The position numbers and the translations under genes were made by a program. Below are positions 17,762-26,981 of a DNA stretch of 57,758 nucleotides, piece after piece. The DNA lies in NCBI GenBank assembly GCA_934271195.1, contig CAKQRB010000001.1:1-57758 (forward strand), read 5' to 3'. The DNA comes from an uncultured Alphaproteobacteria bacterium (GTDB taxonomy: Bacteria > Pseudomonadota > Alphaproteobacteria > RF32 > CAG-239). Position 1 is the first letter of the stretch. Every line of letters starts with the position of its first letter. The notes beneath the pieces are model-generated. The model ran no database searches and was not told the DNA's origin. It was given only the letters and a program-made list of their open reading frames with translations.

Positions 17762-18859
17762 ATGTACAAATTTATTTTCTTTTTGCTGTTGGCGCTGACG
17801 GCCGTATGGCCTGCAAAGGCTGATTATGATGCGATAGCTCTGGTCTATCGGAAAATTCATGAAGAAAATCCCCAGCATTTAAGTTATGCAAAGATGACGG
17901 AAGAGGCGCTCAAGGGTCTGCAAAAAATGGACAACAAGCTGAGGTTTGGCACTCAGGCCGGACGGATTACCATTTATTATGGCGGCAAGATGATCAGGAG
18001 TTTTCATAAGCCGGAACAGGAGAAGGCTGAAGATTGGGCTGATTTGACCGAAGAAATCTTAACGGCGGTAAAGAAAACTTCGGAGCAGGTGTCTTTGCAT
18101 GATTTTGAGGCCGCGGACGAGATGTTGTCAGCCTTAACGCAGGAGTTAAAAGACGGATCAAAATATTATAAAGCAATGGATTTGGCAGGAGAAGAGACTT
18201 TTGTGCCCAGAAAGGCGTTTTCCGCTTATCAAAAAGAAGGCGTTTTGTATGTGAAAATTAAGGTTTTTGATCGTGACAGCGCTGACAAGCTGCGGCAGGC
18301 AATTGAGAAAGAAAAAGACGCTTCCGGCATGATTCTGGATTTGCGCGGAAGTACAGGCGGGTCTTTGGCAGCAATGATTAATATTGCCGATATGTTTTTG
18401 GATGACGGGATTATCGTGTCGGTCAAAAGCGGGGATGGACGGGAAGAAAACTTTTACAATGCCAATGTCGGCGGAGAATGGAATAAAAAACCGCTGGTTG
18501 TGCTGGTTGATGCTGATACGGCGTCTTCGGCCGAAGCCCTGAGTCTGAGCCTGCAAGAGCAGGGACGGGCAAAGCTTGTGGGGACACGGACTTATGGCAA
18601 AAGTACGGTTCAAGAGCTTATGGATTTGGACAATGGTTCCCGCTTGTCTTTGACAACGTCAAAAATCCTCGGGCCATCGGGAGCGGAAATTTCGGAAAAT
18701 GGTCTGATTCCCGATGTCTGTACGACTTATATGGGGGAGGTTCAAAAACCCGAGTTTGTGGCACAAAAGGCAAAAGCTGTCGATTGTCCGCGCCAGAAAA
18801 GGGAAAAACAGGAGTTTGATATTCTGACGGCTCTGGTTCTGATTCATAAAAATTTGTGA
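17762..18859 (+). CDS. S41 family (tail-specific type) protease, exported
   Basis: 365 residues. An N-terminal signal peptide ends at about 20 (PAKA|D). The S41 core has LDLRGSTGGSL, the catalytic Ser in DADTASSAEAL and the Lys in YGKSTVQ. No PDZ domain is evident between the helical N-terminal part and the core, so it is shorter than CtpA. The family cuts periplasmic proteins or peptidoglycan hydrolases at their C-termini. The ribosome site is weak (GGGG about ten bases ahead). It may be transcribed from its own promoter or from rnr. Confidence 0.88.
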   Translation: MYKFIFFLLLALTAVWPAKADYDAIALVYRKIHEENPQHLSYAKMTEEALKGLQKMDNKLRFGTQAGRITIYYGGKMIRSFHKPEQEKAEDWADLTEEILTAVKKTSEQVSLHDFEAADEMLSALTQELKDGSKYYKAMDLAGEETFVPRKAFSAYQKEGVLYVKIKVFDRDSADKLRQAIEKEKDASGMILDLRGSTGGSLAAMINIADMFLDDGIIVSVKSGDGREENFYNANVGGEWNKKPLVVLVDADTASSAEALSLSLQEQGRAKLVGTRTYGKSTVQELMDLDNGSRLSLTTSKILGPSGAEISENGLIPDVCTTYMGEVQKPEFVAQKAKAVDCPRQKREKQEFDILTALVLIHKNL

Positions 18860-18867
18860 AATTGTTG

Positions 18868-18895
18868 TTGACAATGCGTTAAAAAAATGTATAGT
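18868..18895 (+). promoter_or_regulatory. Strong promoter of rpmG
   Basis: TTGACA, 16 bases, TATAGT, starting nine bases after the protease stop and 46 bases before the rpmG ATG. Confidence 0.75.
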
Positions 18896-18940
18896 GCAGT
18901 CAAATGTTTTTAAATTTGTAACCTTTTAAGAGTAAAAAAA

Positions 18941-19108
18941 ATGGCAAAAGCAATTAAAGTTAAAGTAAAATTGGAAAGCACGGCCGGTACAGGCACTTTT
19001 TATCTTGCTGAAAAAAATCCGAGAACTCATCCGGAAAAACTGACTTTGAAAAAATATGACAAGAAGTCTAAAAAGCACGAAGAGTTTGTTGAGAAAAAAC
19101 TGAAGTAA
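18941..19108 (+). CDS. rpmG: Ribosomal protein bL33
   Basis: 55 residues. It opens MAKAIKVKVKLESTAGTG, followed by a FYLAEKNPRTHPEKL block typical of L33 of the cysteine-free type. The lack of the CxxC zinc pairs means it should not depend on zinc. It has its own promoter and terminator. Confidence 0.95.
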   Translation: MAKAIKVKVKLESTAGTGTFYLAEKNPRTHPEKLTLKKYDKKSKKHEEFVEKKLK

Positions 19109-19140
19109 GTTTTTTTAGCGTTTTGTAAGTAAAATAGAAA

Positions 19141-19171
19141 AGTGCCGCCGGAACAGGGCGGTACTTTTTTT
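19141..19171 (+). terminator. Intrinsic terminator of rpmG
   Basis: AGTGCCGCC/GGCGGTACT stem (one wobble pair) and a run of seven T. Confidence 0.85.
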
Positions 19172-19221
19172 GTTATCGACATTTTGAAAAAAAGCAAATG
19201 TAACAGGGTGTTATCAGATTT

Positions 19222-20163
19222 TTATGATTCCAGCAGTTTGGCTTTTTGGTATTCTTTCTTTAGGGTTTCGGTTTGAACATCGGTGTACCTTTGGGTTGTG
19301 GCAAGCGAGTTGTGACCGAGAAGCTCCTGAATGGAGCGCAGATCGGTTCCTTCCGCCAAAAGGTGAGTGGCAAAAGAATGTCGCAGAGCATGGGGCGTCA
19401 AAGAATCAGAAAGGCCCAACGATATCCGAATCTTTTGCAGCTGACGTTGGATGATACGGGGTAAAAGCCGTTCGCCGCGCGCACCCACGAACAAAGGTTC
19501 GCCTTCTTTAAAACGGTAGGGGCAATTTTGCACATATTCATCTATCGCGTCAACGACAACGGGCAGCAGAGGCACAATTCTTTCTTTATTGCCTTTACCT
19601 CTTATACGCAATATGTTGTTTTGACGGGTGATGTCGCCAAAATTCAGCGATAAGGCTTCGGAAATACGCAGTCCACAGCCGTAAAGCAGAGTGAAAACGG
19701 CGGTGTCGCGCAGCCCCTGCCATTCATTTTTGGAAAAGTTTGAGGCTTTTCTCAGAAGGGTGTTGGCTTCATTGACTTCCAATGCTTTGGGCAGACTTTT
19801 AGGTAGTCTGGGAGAAGAAATGATGCTTAATGCCGAATTTTTGACAATGTCGTTATCGTCAAGCCAGCGGAAAAAATTCTTCAGTGTAGAAATATTGCGG
19901 GCAATGGTCGTTTTGCACAAATGTCTGTCTGCTCGTGTCGAAATATAGCTGCGAAAAGTTCTGACATCAATATTCCTGAGGTCTTCAATTTGGGCCGTGT
20001 GGCCGAGTTTGTTGCTTAAAAATCCAAAAAAATCGGACAAATCCCTACAATAACCATCGAGCGTATTGAAAGAATAGCGGCGCTCATTTTGCAGCCACTT
20101 CTGCCATTTTTGAATTAAGTTTAAAACATTTTCATCTGTCTGATAGGTAATTTTGTTTTTCAT
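19222..20163 (-). CDS. xerC: Tyrosine recombinase XerC/XerD family
   Basis: 313 residues. An N-terminal SAM-like DNA-binding domain (10-110) is followed by the catalytic domain with GLRISEAL (Arg), GKGNKERIVP (Lys), HALRHSFATH (His-x-x-Arg), LGHNS (His) and QRYTDV (Tyr). This is the chromosome-dimer resolvase acting at dif. XerC rather than XerD is favoured by the N-terminal half and overall layout, but I cannot separate the two without alignment. It lies in the core genome and is not part of a mobile element. Confidence 0.88.
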   Translation of the reverse strand: MKNKITYQTDENVLNLIQKWQKWLQNERRYSFNTLDGYCRDLSDFFGFLSNKLGHTAQIEDLRNIDVRTFRSYISTRADRHLCKTTIARNISTLKNFFRWLDDNDIVKNSALSIISSPRLPKSLPKALEVNEANTLLRKASNFSKNEWQGLRDTAVFTLLYGCGLRISEALSLNFGDITRQNNILRIRGKGNKERIVPLLPVVVDAIDEYVQNCPYRFKEGEPLFVGARGERLLPRIIQRQLQKIRISLGLSDSLTPHALRHSFATHLLAEGTDLRSIQELLGHNSLATTQRYTDVQTETLKKEYQKAKLLES

Positions 20164-20308
20164 ATTTCTAATTTAAGCTTAAAAAGTAACTTTTTGGTAA
20201 ATATATACAGCGTTATGTAAATAAATATAGACAAAAAATAAAGAATGGTATAAACCGAAATCCAGAAGAATATTATCAGTTTCAATTATTAACTAAATTA
20301 GTAAACAT

Positions 20309-20893
20309 ATGGAAGTGCGAGGAAAATTAATTAATGTATCCCGACCTTATTATCAGGTGGGAACGGATTATACCAAGCAGTGCGTCAGCTTTATTATTAG
20401 TGATAAAAAAGGCAAAAAACATTTCTTTTCGGTTTCTTATGATGATCATATGAAGCTGATTATGATTTCCGAAACCGGAGACGAGTTGGTGGTTAAGTTT
20501 TGTTATCGTGCGGAATGCGGGTTGCTGCGAGCCGGACATAATTTGGAAAGCGTTGAAAATCTGACGCTTGGTGTGGGCAGCGGACTTGACAAGATGAAAA
20601 AGCAACGGATCAGCGGACGGTTGGTGCGTTTGTCGAAGGCGTTTTGCCTGACGACGACTTTTTATCACGGAGGGCATGGCAGAGTAAGACACGAAGTGAT
20701 TGTCAGGGTGCTTTTTGTTCTGAATGTCGAGGGCAGGAAGATTATTGCAGAAACAGAAAAAATGGAGGTTATCCAGTTTTTGCAAATGGCTGACTATGGA
20801 GATGCATTAACGGTAGAATTTACCTGTACAGGGGAGGTTTCTTATGTCAGAAACAAGAATCTGAAGGTGACTTACAGAGATTTGCACAAATAG
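20309..20893 (+). CDS. Protein of unknown function built from two related halves
   Basis: 194 residues, unrecognised. Two halves of about 95 residues resemble each other. Each starts with a GKL/GRL beta strand (VRGKLINVSRPYY and ISGRLVRLSKAF), has a central strand pair with a KK/EGRK turn, then a GDELVVKF or GDALTVEF strand and a C-terminal NLESVENL or NLKVTY strand. This looks like tandem beta barrels, perhaps OB-like. There is no signal peptide. No ribosome site is evident ahead of the ATG, and the 5' flank is very AT-rich. A terminator follows. Confidence 0.6.
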   Translation: MEVRGKLINVSRPYYQVGTDYTKQCVSFIISDKKGKKHFFSVSYDDHMKLIMISETGDELVVKFCYRAECGLLRAGHNLESVENLTLGVGSGLDKMKKQRISGRLVRLSKAFCLTTTFYHGGHGRVRHEVIVRVLFVLNVEGRKIIAETEKMEVIQFLQMADYGDALTVEFTCTGEVSYVRNKNLKVTYRDLHK

Positions 20894-20910
20894 TCGATAA
20901 CTTTTAACGG

Positions 20911-20936
20911 CTGCCGGTTTTTCCGGCAGTTTTTTT
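20911..20936 (+). terminator. Intrinsic terminator
   Basis: CTGCCGG/CCGGCAG stem, 5-base loop and a run of seven to eight T, 17 bases past the preceding stop. Confidence 0.85.
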
Positions 20937-21017
20937 GTCTGTACAAAGGAGAAAATTTCTTTGACAAATACCGTTTTTAGAAATTTAATCTTTGTAAGAA
21001 CTTTAGGAGAAAAGATT

Positions 21018-22013
21018 ATGGCAGCGAAAAAAATAGCTTTTATCGGCGGAGGCGCCTGGGGCGGTGCTTTGGCAATTGTTTGTGCAAAGGCCGGACGGGA
21101 CGTAATTGTCTGGGATATTAATCAACAAGTGGTTGATGCCGTTAACCTCCGGCATGAGTTTCCTGTACATTCCGGAATTGTGCTGTCTGAAAAAATTGTT
21201 GCAACGAATGATATGAGCGATTTAGCCGGTGCAGATGCATTTTTTGTAACAACGTCGATTGCCGGTGCGCGGGATGTTTTGGGCAAGATGAAGACGGTTA
21301 TCGGAGAGGCACCGGTGGTGATGACATCAAAGGGGCTGGAACATTCAACAGGTCTTCTGGCTTTTCAGGTAGCGGAGGAGTTGTTGGGGCCGGAAGCAAA
21401 AGTCGCCTTGCTGGCAGGGCCGAATTTTGCCAGTGATGTTGCCAAAGGAAAAATTTCGGCTACGGTTCTTTTTTCAAAATATCCGCAGGTTGCAAAAATG
21501 CTGGCGGAAGCTTTGGCTTCTGAGGTTTTCCGGCCTTATCAGAGTACCGATATTATGGGAGGTTCGGTTTGTGGCGTGGTAAAAAATATTATTGCCATTG
21601 CTGCCGGCATTTCCGACGGTATGGGGCTTGGCGAAAATTCCAGAGCTGCAATCATTACACGGGGGTTGGCCGAAATGTCGCGGCTGGTACTGAAAATGGG
21701 CGGCAAGGCCGAGACGGTAGCCGGATTGGCCGGTGTCGGCGATTTGTTTTTGACGGCGTCTTCCATGCAGTCCAGAAATTATTCTCTGGGTTTTGGCATC
21801 GGACAGGGAAAAACGGTTGAAGAAATTATGAAAGCGCGGACAGCAACAACGGAAGGGTTGTTGAGCGCATCTGTCATTAATCTTCTGGCAGAAAAGTATC
21901 AGGTAGAAATGCCGTTGTCGGCGGCAGTATACAAAGTGACGTCAGGTCAGTTTCCGGCGGCAGAAACAGTCAAGAGACTGATGAACAGACCTTTGAAAGA
22001 AGAGTTGGCCTGA
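21018..22013 (+). CDS. gpsA: Glycerol-3-phosphate dehydrogenase [NAD(P)+]
   Basis: 331 residues from the ATG at 21018 (TAGGAG ribosome site); the frame is open 19 codons further upstream but without a ribosome site there. The Rossmann motif is FIGGGAWGGALA. The family block VCGVVKNIIAIAAGISDGMGLGENSRAAIITRGLAEM is present in pieces (about 190-230), including the catalytic Lys of VVKN. It makes sn-glycerol-3-phosphate for phospholipid synthesis. Confidence 0.96.
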   Translation: MAAKKIAFIGGGAWGGALAIVCAKAGRDVIVWDINQQVVDAVNLRHEFPVHSGIVLSEKIVATNDMSDLAGADAFFVTTSIAGARDVLGKMKTVIGEAPVVMTSKGLEHSTGLLAFQVAEELLGPEAKVALLAGPNFASDVAKGKISATVLFSKYPQVAKMLAEALASEVFRPYQSTDIMGGSVCGVVKNIIAIAAGISDGMGLGENSRAAIITRGLAEMSRLVLKMGGKAETVAGLAGVGDLFLTASSMQSRNYSLGFGIGQGKTVEEIMKARTATTEGLLSASVINLLAEKYQVEMPLSAAVYKVTSGQFPAAETVKRLMNRPLKEELA

Positions 22014-22110
22014 TTTGGGCATGGCTTTGCATGCATTATAAAATTTGGTTTGAATTTATGCATGTTATGATATGATAAGGCAAAATTGAAAGAATCCGGA
22101 GACTGGAAAA

Positions 22111-24288
22111 TTGAGAAAAATTGTCGGGGTTATGCTGACCCTGCCGTTTAATAACGTATTTGATTATCAGACTGATGACGATGTTAATCTTGGCGATATC
22201 GTCAGGGTTTCATTTGGGCGGGAACAGGTTATCGGGGTAGTTTGGAAAATCGGAAAATCCTGCAATTTAGAAGAGGTCAAGATCAAATCCATCAGCGAAA
22301 GATATTCTTTTCCGCCGTTGTCCGATGCCTTAAGGAAATTTGTTGATTTTGTGGCGCAATATAATATGGCTTTTGCTGGTTTGGTGCTCAAAATGGTTTT
22401 AAGCGCGCGCAGTGTATTTGATGATCCGAAAACATTGTTGCTTTATGAGCTTTCCGGCAAGACTTTGGCTGAGGCTAAGATCAAAAATTCCGATGCGCGT
22501 TGGCGAGTGATGGATTTTTTAAAATTTGCCCCTTTTACCCGCAGGGATATCTGCAAGGGAGCCGGCGTGACGATGCCGGTTGTCAATAAGCTGATTGAGG
22601 CCGGCGTTTTAAGAGCCGTGGAAGTTGAGGATAAATGGACGTTTGAACGTCCGCAGCCTGACTTTGGCAAGGTAAATCTTACGCCCGAGCAGCAAAATGC
22701 CGCAGAAAAGCTGGTTGCAAAGATAGGCAACGGTTTTTCGGCAACATTGTTGGACGGGATTACAGGTTCCGGTAAAACGGAGGTTTATTTTGAGGCGGTG
22801 GCGGAAACTCTCCGGCAGGGAAAGCAGGTGCTGATTATGGTGCCGGAAATTTCTTTGACAACGCAGTGGCTCGGGCGTTTTGAGCGGCGTTTCGGGGTGA
22901 AGCCTGCCAAATGGCATTCGGCTTTGGGAAACCGCGAGAGAACAGAAACATGGAAGGCTGTTGCGGAAGGGCAAGCGCAGGTTCTTATCGGAGCGCGTTC
23001 AGCTTTGTTTTTGCCTTATCAAAATCTGGGTTTGATTGTGGTTGATGAAAGTCATGACCATTCTTTTAAGCAGGAAGACATGGTTAATTATCAAGGGCGC
23101 GATATGGCGGTCGTACGGGCAAAATTTGAGGATTTTCCGATTATTCTGTCGACGGCGACGCCTGCGCTCGAAACACTTAATAATGTGGAAGAAGGAAAAT
23201 ATGACTGCGTGAAGCTGACCAGTCGTTATGCCGCTGCAGAACTGCCTGAAATTAAGGTGATTGATCTGAAAAAAGACAAACCGGTCAAAGGAAGCTGGGG
23301 AGTATCGTGGCTGGCGCCAAGCCTTGTGACGGCCTTGAAAGAAAATCTGGCAAAAAATGAGCAGTCAATGTTGTTTTTGAATCGCCGCGGATATGCGCCG
23401 TTGACGATTTGCCGTGACTGCGGACACCGAATCCAATGTCCGAATTGCACGTCTTGGCTGACTGAGCACCGTTCGCAAAAAAAACTGATTTGTCATCACT
23501 GTGGTTTTTCCATGAGTATGCCTAAAGAATGTCCGGAATGCCATTCGGAAGAGGGCTTGACTGCTTGCGGTCCCGGCGTGGAGCGTATTGCCGAGGAAGT
23601 CAAAGCGCGTTTTCCCGATGCGAAGATAAAAATTATTTCCAGCGATATTACGTCCAGTATGGCTGAAGTTTCTGCCGTTATCAGGGAAATGGAACAGGGG
23701 CAGGTTGACATTCTTATCGGAACGCAGATTTTGGCCAAAGGGCATCATTTTCCGACTCTGACGCTGGTGGGTATCGTAGATGCGGATTTGGGATTGATGG
23801 GAAGTGATTTACGAGCTTCCGAGCAAACGTATCAGCTGCTTTCCCAAGTTTCCGGACGGGCAGGTCGGGGAGAGAAAAAAGGGACGGTTTATTTGCAGAC
23901 GCTGTATCCGGAAAATGCGGTTTTAAAAGCTCTGATTAACAATGACCGGCAGGAATTTTTGAAGCTGGAAAAACAAAGTCGTAAAATTTTGAAAATGCCG
24001 CCTTTCGGCAAGTTGGCGGCGTTGATCGTGTCGGGAACGAATCAGGAAGATACCGAGCGGGTTGCAATCTGGCTTGGAAACACGGCGCCGAACAATGATT
24101 ATATTACGACTTTGGGACCTGCGCCGGCGCCGATTTTTATGCTGCGCAACAAGTATCGTTTCAGGCTGCTTTTAAAAACGTCAAAAAATATCAGAATTCA
24201 GGATGTTATTCGCGACTGGCTGGCAAAGGTTCAGCTTTCTTCGAGGGTTAGGGTTGAGGTGGATATTGATCCATACTCCTTCATGTAA
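22111..24288 (+). CDS. priA: Primosomal replication restart helicase PriA
   Basis: 725 residues. The start is probably the TTG at 22111, with GGAG about eleven bases ahead; the first ATG is six codons later. An N-terminal 3'-end-binding domain is followed by a helicase core with TGSGKTEVY (Walker A) and DESHDH (DEAH type). A zinc region follows with CRDCG, CPNC, CHHC and CPEC pairs, then helicase motifs TQILAKGHHF and QVSGRAGR. It reloads the replisome at stalled forks. Next to the ATP synthase operon, as in many alphaproteobacteria. Confidence 0.95.
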   Translation: MRKIVGVMLTLPFNNVFDYQTDDDVNLGDIVRVSFGREQVIGVVWKIGKSCNLEEVKIKSISERYSFPPLSDALRKFVDFVAQYNMAFAGLVLKMVLSARSVFDDPKTLLLYELSGKTLAEAKIKNSDARWRVMDFLKFAPFTRRDICKGAGVTMPVVNKLIEAGVLRAVEVEDKWTFERPQPDFGKVNLTPEQQNAAEKLVAKIGNGFSATLLDGITGSGKTEVYFEAVAETLRQGKQVLIMVPEISLTTQWLGRFERRFGVKPAKWHSALGNRERTETWKAVAEGQAQVLIGARSALFLPYQNLGLIVVDESHDHSFKQEDMVNYQGRDMAVVRAKFEDFPIILSTATPALETLNNVEEGKYDCVKLTSRYAAAELPEIKVIDLKKDKPVKGSWGVSWLAPSLVTALKENLAKNEQSMLFLNRRGYAPLTICRDCGHRIQCPNCTSWLTEHRSQKKLICHHCGFSMSMPKECPECHSEEGLTACGPGVERIAEEVKARFPDAKIKIISSDITSSMAEVSAVIREMEQGQVDILIGTQILAKGHHFPTLTLVGIVDADLGLMGSDLRASEQTYQLLSQVSGRAGRGEKKGTVYLQTLYPENAVLKALINNDRQEFLKLEKQSRKILKMPPFGKLAALIVSGTNQEDTERVAIWLGNTAPNNDYITTLGPAPAPIFMLRNKYRFRLLLKTSKNIRIQDVIRDWLAKVQLSSRVRVEVDIDPYSFM

Positions 24289-24395
24289 AAAATTTGCAAA
24301 AGGCTGGTCATGCTTGTTCCTTTTCTCCTCGTGTACCTTTTGTTGTACACGTCGTTGAAAAAAACGGCGCAGCACCAGCCTTTATCAAATTTTTT
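24287..24395. repeat. GTAC-loop hairpin element A
   Basis: Starts inside the priA stop codon. The arms AAAAAATTTG...AAAGGCTGGT and ACCAGCCTTT...CAAATTTTTT pair perfectly over 20 bp with a 2-base internal loop. Deep in the loop region CGTGTAC-N8-GTACACG forms a second 7-bp stem. It probably also terminates priA. Related elements lie at 27901, 28026, 29919, 39193 and 39302. Confidence 0.7.
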
Positions 24396-24398
24396 AAT

Positions 24399-24439
24399 AA
24401 AAACGCGCAATACGGACGCCTAATACAGAAAAAGAAAAT
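24399..24439. repeat. Truncated copy of the left arm of element F
   Basis: 41 bases match 39298-39338 with one difference (GGACGCC versus GGATGCC), including the TAATACAG start motif. The GTAC core and the right arm are absent. Confidence 0.7.
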
Positions 24440-24489
24440 ATGAATCATTAAGACAAATTTTTATGTAAAAAGAGAAGTTAATTTCAGTA

Positions 24490-24768
24490 TTGACCGCAAA
24501 TGGCGGCAAAGGACAGGTTTTTCTGGACAGCAGTTATTTGTCTGGCAATAAGTTGCTGACTTCTGAAGACAACGTTGTTGATTTGGAAAATTTCCGATGC
24601 TGTGAAGTTTATGCAAACGGCCGGCGTTTTTTGCAGGACAGATGCGGAAATGCGGTTTTGTATAATCCCGCCGGTCAGGAAATTGTTAGCGTTAAAGATG
24701 CCAATATAGAAGAGCGCTGGATTGATGCCAATGTTGTCAATGGAATGCGCTTTGCGCAAAATCGCTGA
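24490..24768 (+). CDS. Small protein of unknown function
   Basis: 92 residues from a TTG at 24490; the frame is open from 24469, so an ATT at 24481 (with AGAAG ahead) is another possible start. The sequence is globular-looking, with LTANGGKGQVFLDSSYLSGNK, then a VVDLENFRCCEVYANG block and a mixed C-terminus. No signal or membrane part. Not recognised. It lies alone between priA and atpH behind repeat DNA. Moderate doubt about whether it is expressed. Confidence 0.45.
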   Translation: MTANGGKGQVFLDSSYLSGNKLLTSEDNVVDLENFRCCEVYANGRRFLQDRCGNAVLYNPAGQEIVSVKDANIEERWIDANVVNGMRFAQNR

Positions 24769-24865
24769 CTAAAAGCTTGGAATTTGGCTTTTGTATTAAT
24801 AAATTAGAAATAAATTGATGTTTATTATAACTTTCAAATTGGATTGATTTTGCGAGTGTTAAAAA

Positions 24866-25420
24866 TTGAAAAAACGTTCAAAATCTAAGATTGCTTCTAT
24901 TTATGCCATAGCCTTATATGAGGCTGCGGTTGAAAAAAAAGCATTGGCTAAGGTTCAGAAAGATGTGATGTCGCTTTTGGCTGAGACAAAAGCTTTGCCT
25001 GATTTTGTGAAGTTTTTTGCGAATCCGATTGTTGAAATTCAGGATAAAAAAGATACTCTTAAACAGATTGCCGGCAAGTTGAAGCTTAATTCCGCAACGC
25101 TCGGCTGTCTTGATATTCTGGCAGAAAACGGCCGTTTTTCAGAATTTGAACTTATTTTGGAAGAGTTTGTGCATTATGCCAACAAACAGGCAGGTATTGC
25201 CGAAGTTCAGGTTAAGGCCGTCAAAGAGCTTAATCCTGTTCAGAGCAGAAAGCTGGAAAGCGCTTTGGAAAAAATGCTCAATCAAAAAGTTTTAGTTAAT
25301 TATGAGGTTTGTCCCGAAATTTTGGGCGGGCTTCAAATTAAATTCGGTTCAAACATGATAGATGACACTATTTTGGCAAAACTGAATCGTCTTGAACAAA
25401 TAATGAAAGGTGGACAATAA
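24866..25420 (+). CDS. atpH: ATP synthase F1 subunit delta
   Basis: 184 residues. The start is a TTG at 24866; there is no closer ATG and the SKIASIYAIALYEAA opening matches the family (helical N-terminal domain that caps alpha subunits). The C-terminal ILGGLQIKFGSNMIDDTI block is characteristic. The stop overlaps the atpA start as TAATG. First gene of the F1 operon; F0 genes are not in the window. Confidence 0.95.
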   Translation: MKKRSKSKIASIYAIALYEAAVEKKALAKVQKDVMSLLAETKALPDFVKFFANPIVEIQDKKDTLKQIAGKLKLNSATLGCLDILAENGRFSEFELILEEFVHYANKQAGIAEVQVKAVKELNPVQSRKLESALEKMLNQKVLVNYEVCPEILGGLQIKFGSNMIDDTILAKLNRLEQIMKGGQ

Positions 25421-26970
25421 TGTCTGTAAACGTTAGCGAGATATCTTCCATTATCAAAGAAAAAATCGAAACTTCCGACATTATGGCCGATGTGGCAGAG
25501 GTCGGGCAGGTTTTGTCTGTTGGTGATGGGATTGCACGTGTTTATGGTTTGGAAAAAGTTCAGGCCGGAGAGCTGGTGGAATTTGCCGGCGGGATTAAAG
25601 GCATGGCCCTGAATCTGGAAGAAGACAATGTCGGCGTGGTTATTTTCGGACCTGACCAATCTATTAGGGAAGGTGATATGGTCAAGCGCACAGACAGTAT
25701 TGTCAGCGTGCCCGTGGGCAAACATCTGCTGGGCAGAGTAGTCGATGCTTTGGGAAATCCGATTGATGGCAAAGGTGACATTAAAGCTACCGAGTATAGT
25801 ATGTCGGAAGTAAAAGCTCCCGGTATTATTGCCCGCCGCAGCGTGCATGAGCCTATGCAGACCGGTTTGAAGATTATTGACAGCCTTATTCCGATCGGGC
25901 GCGGTCAGCGTGAGTTGATTATTGGTGACCGCCAGACCGGAAAAACCTCTATCATTATTGATACGATTTTGAATCAGAAAGCAGTTAACGATAAGGCAAA
26001 ATCAGAAAAAGAAAAGCTTTATTGCATTTACGTTGCCGTCGGACAAAAACGCTCAACCGTTGCACAAGTGGTCAAAACCTTAAAAGACCACGGGGCGCTG
26101 GATTATACGATTGTGGTTGCCGCAACGGCTTCGGATTCCGCGCCGATGCAGTTCTTGGCGCCATATTCCGGTTGTGCGATGGGTGAGTATTTTCGCGACA
26201 ACGGAATGCATGCCGTCATTTTTTATGATGACCTGTCCAAGCAGGCTACGGCTTATCGTCAGATGTCTTTGCTGCTTCGTCGTCCGCCAGGGCGTGAGGC
26301 TTATCCGGGTGACGTCTTCTATCTGCACTCCCGTTTGTTGGAACGTGCCGCCAAGATGAGCGATGAAAAAGGTGCCGGTTCTCTGACCGCTTTGCCGGTG
26401 ATTGAAACTCAGGCGGGAGATGTGTCCGCATATATTCCGACCAATGTTATTTCTATTACCGACGGTCAGATCTTTTTGGAAACAAACCTGTTTTTCCAAG
26501 GTGTGCGTCCGGCCGTAAACGTTGGTATTTCAGTCAGTCGTGTGGGCTCTGCCGCGCAGATTAAGGCTATGAAGCAGGTTGCCGGATCTATTAAGCTGGA
26601 GCTGGCGCAGTATCGTGAAATGGCCGCTTTTGCCCAATTTGCATCAGACTTGGACGCTTCAACACAAAATCTGCTGGCACGAGGCGCTCGGTTGACCGAG
26701 CTTTTGAAGCAACCGGTTAATCATCCGATGTCGGTTGAAGAAGAAGTTGTGGCTATTTTTGCCGGCGTGCGCGGCTATTTGGATAAAATTACCATTAAGG
26801 ATGTGCAGGATTTTGAGAAGAGAGCTATTACTTCTTTGAAAGCCAATCAGCCCAAACTTTTGGAGAATATCCGCAAAGACAAGGTGATTTCGGAAGATAC
26901 CGAAAAAGCGCTTCAGGAATTTTATGACGCTTTTCTGGCAGGATACCTTGGTGAGGAAAAAGCAGCGTAG
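25420..26970 (+). CDS. atpA: ATP synthase F1 subunit alpha
   Basis: 516 residues. P loop GDRQTGKT (around 170), the PGREAYPGD motif, and the catalytic-interface arginine region VGISVSRVGSAAQ. It forms the alpha3beta3 head with AtpD and holds the non-catalytic nucleotide sites. A GGTGG ribosome site overlaps the end of atpH. Confidence 0.98.
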   Translation: MSVNVSEISSIIKEKIETSDIMADVAEVGQVLSVGDGIARVYGLEKVQAGELVEFAGGIKGMALNLEEDNVGVVIFGPDQSIREGDMVKRTDSIVSVPVGKHLLGRVVDALGNPIDGKGDIKATEYSMSEVKAPGIIARRSVHEPMQTGLKIIDSLIPIGRGQRELIIGDRQTGKTSIIIDTILNQKAVNDKAKSEKEKLYCIYVAVGQKRSTVAQVVKTLKDHGALDYTIVVAATASDSAPMQFLAPYSGCAMGEYFRDNGMHAVIFYDDLSKQATAYRQMSLLLRRPPGREAYPGDVFYLHSRLLERAAKMSDEKGAGSLTALPVIETQAGDVSAYIPTNVISITDGQIFLETNLFFQGVRPAVNVGISVSRVGSAAQIKAMKQVAGSIKLELAQYREMAAFAQFASDLDASTQNLLARGARLTELLKQPVNHPMSVEEEVVAIFAGVRGYLDKITIKDVQDFEKRAITSLKANQPKLLENIRKDKVISEDTEKALQEFYDAFLAGYLGEEKAA

Positions 26971-26981
26971 AGGAATAAATT

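Noticed and set aside
19222..20163. Integrase of a mobile element
   Set aside because: It is the XerC/XerD type in a core context, with no flanking repeats, tRNA or cargo.
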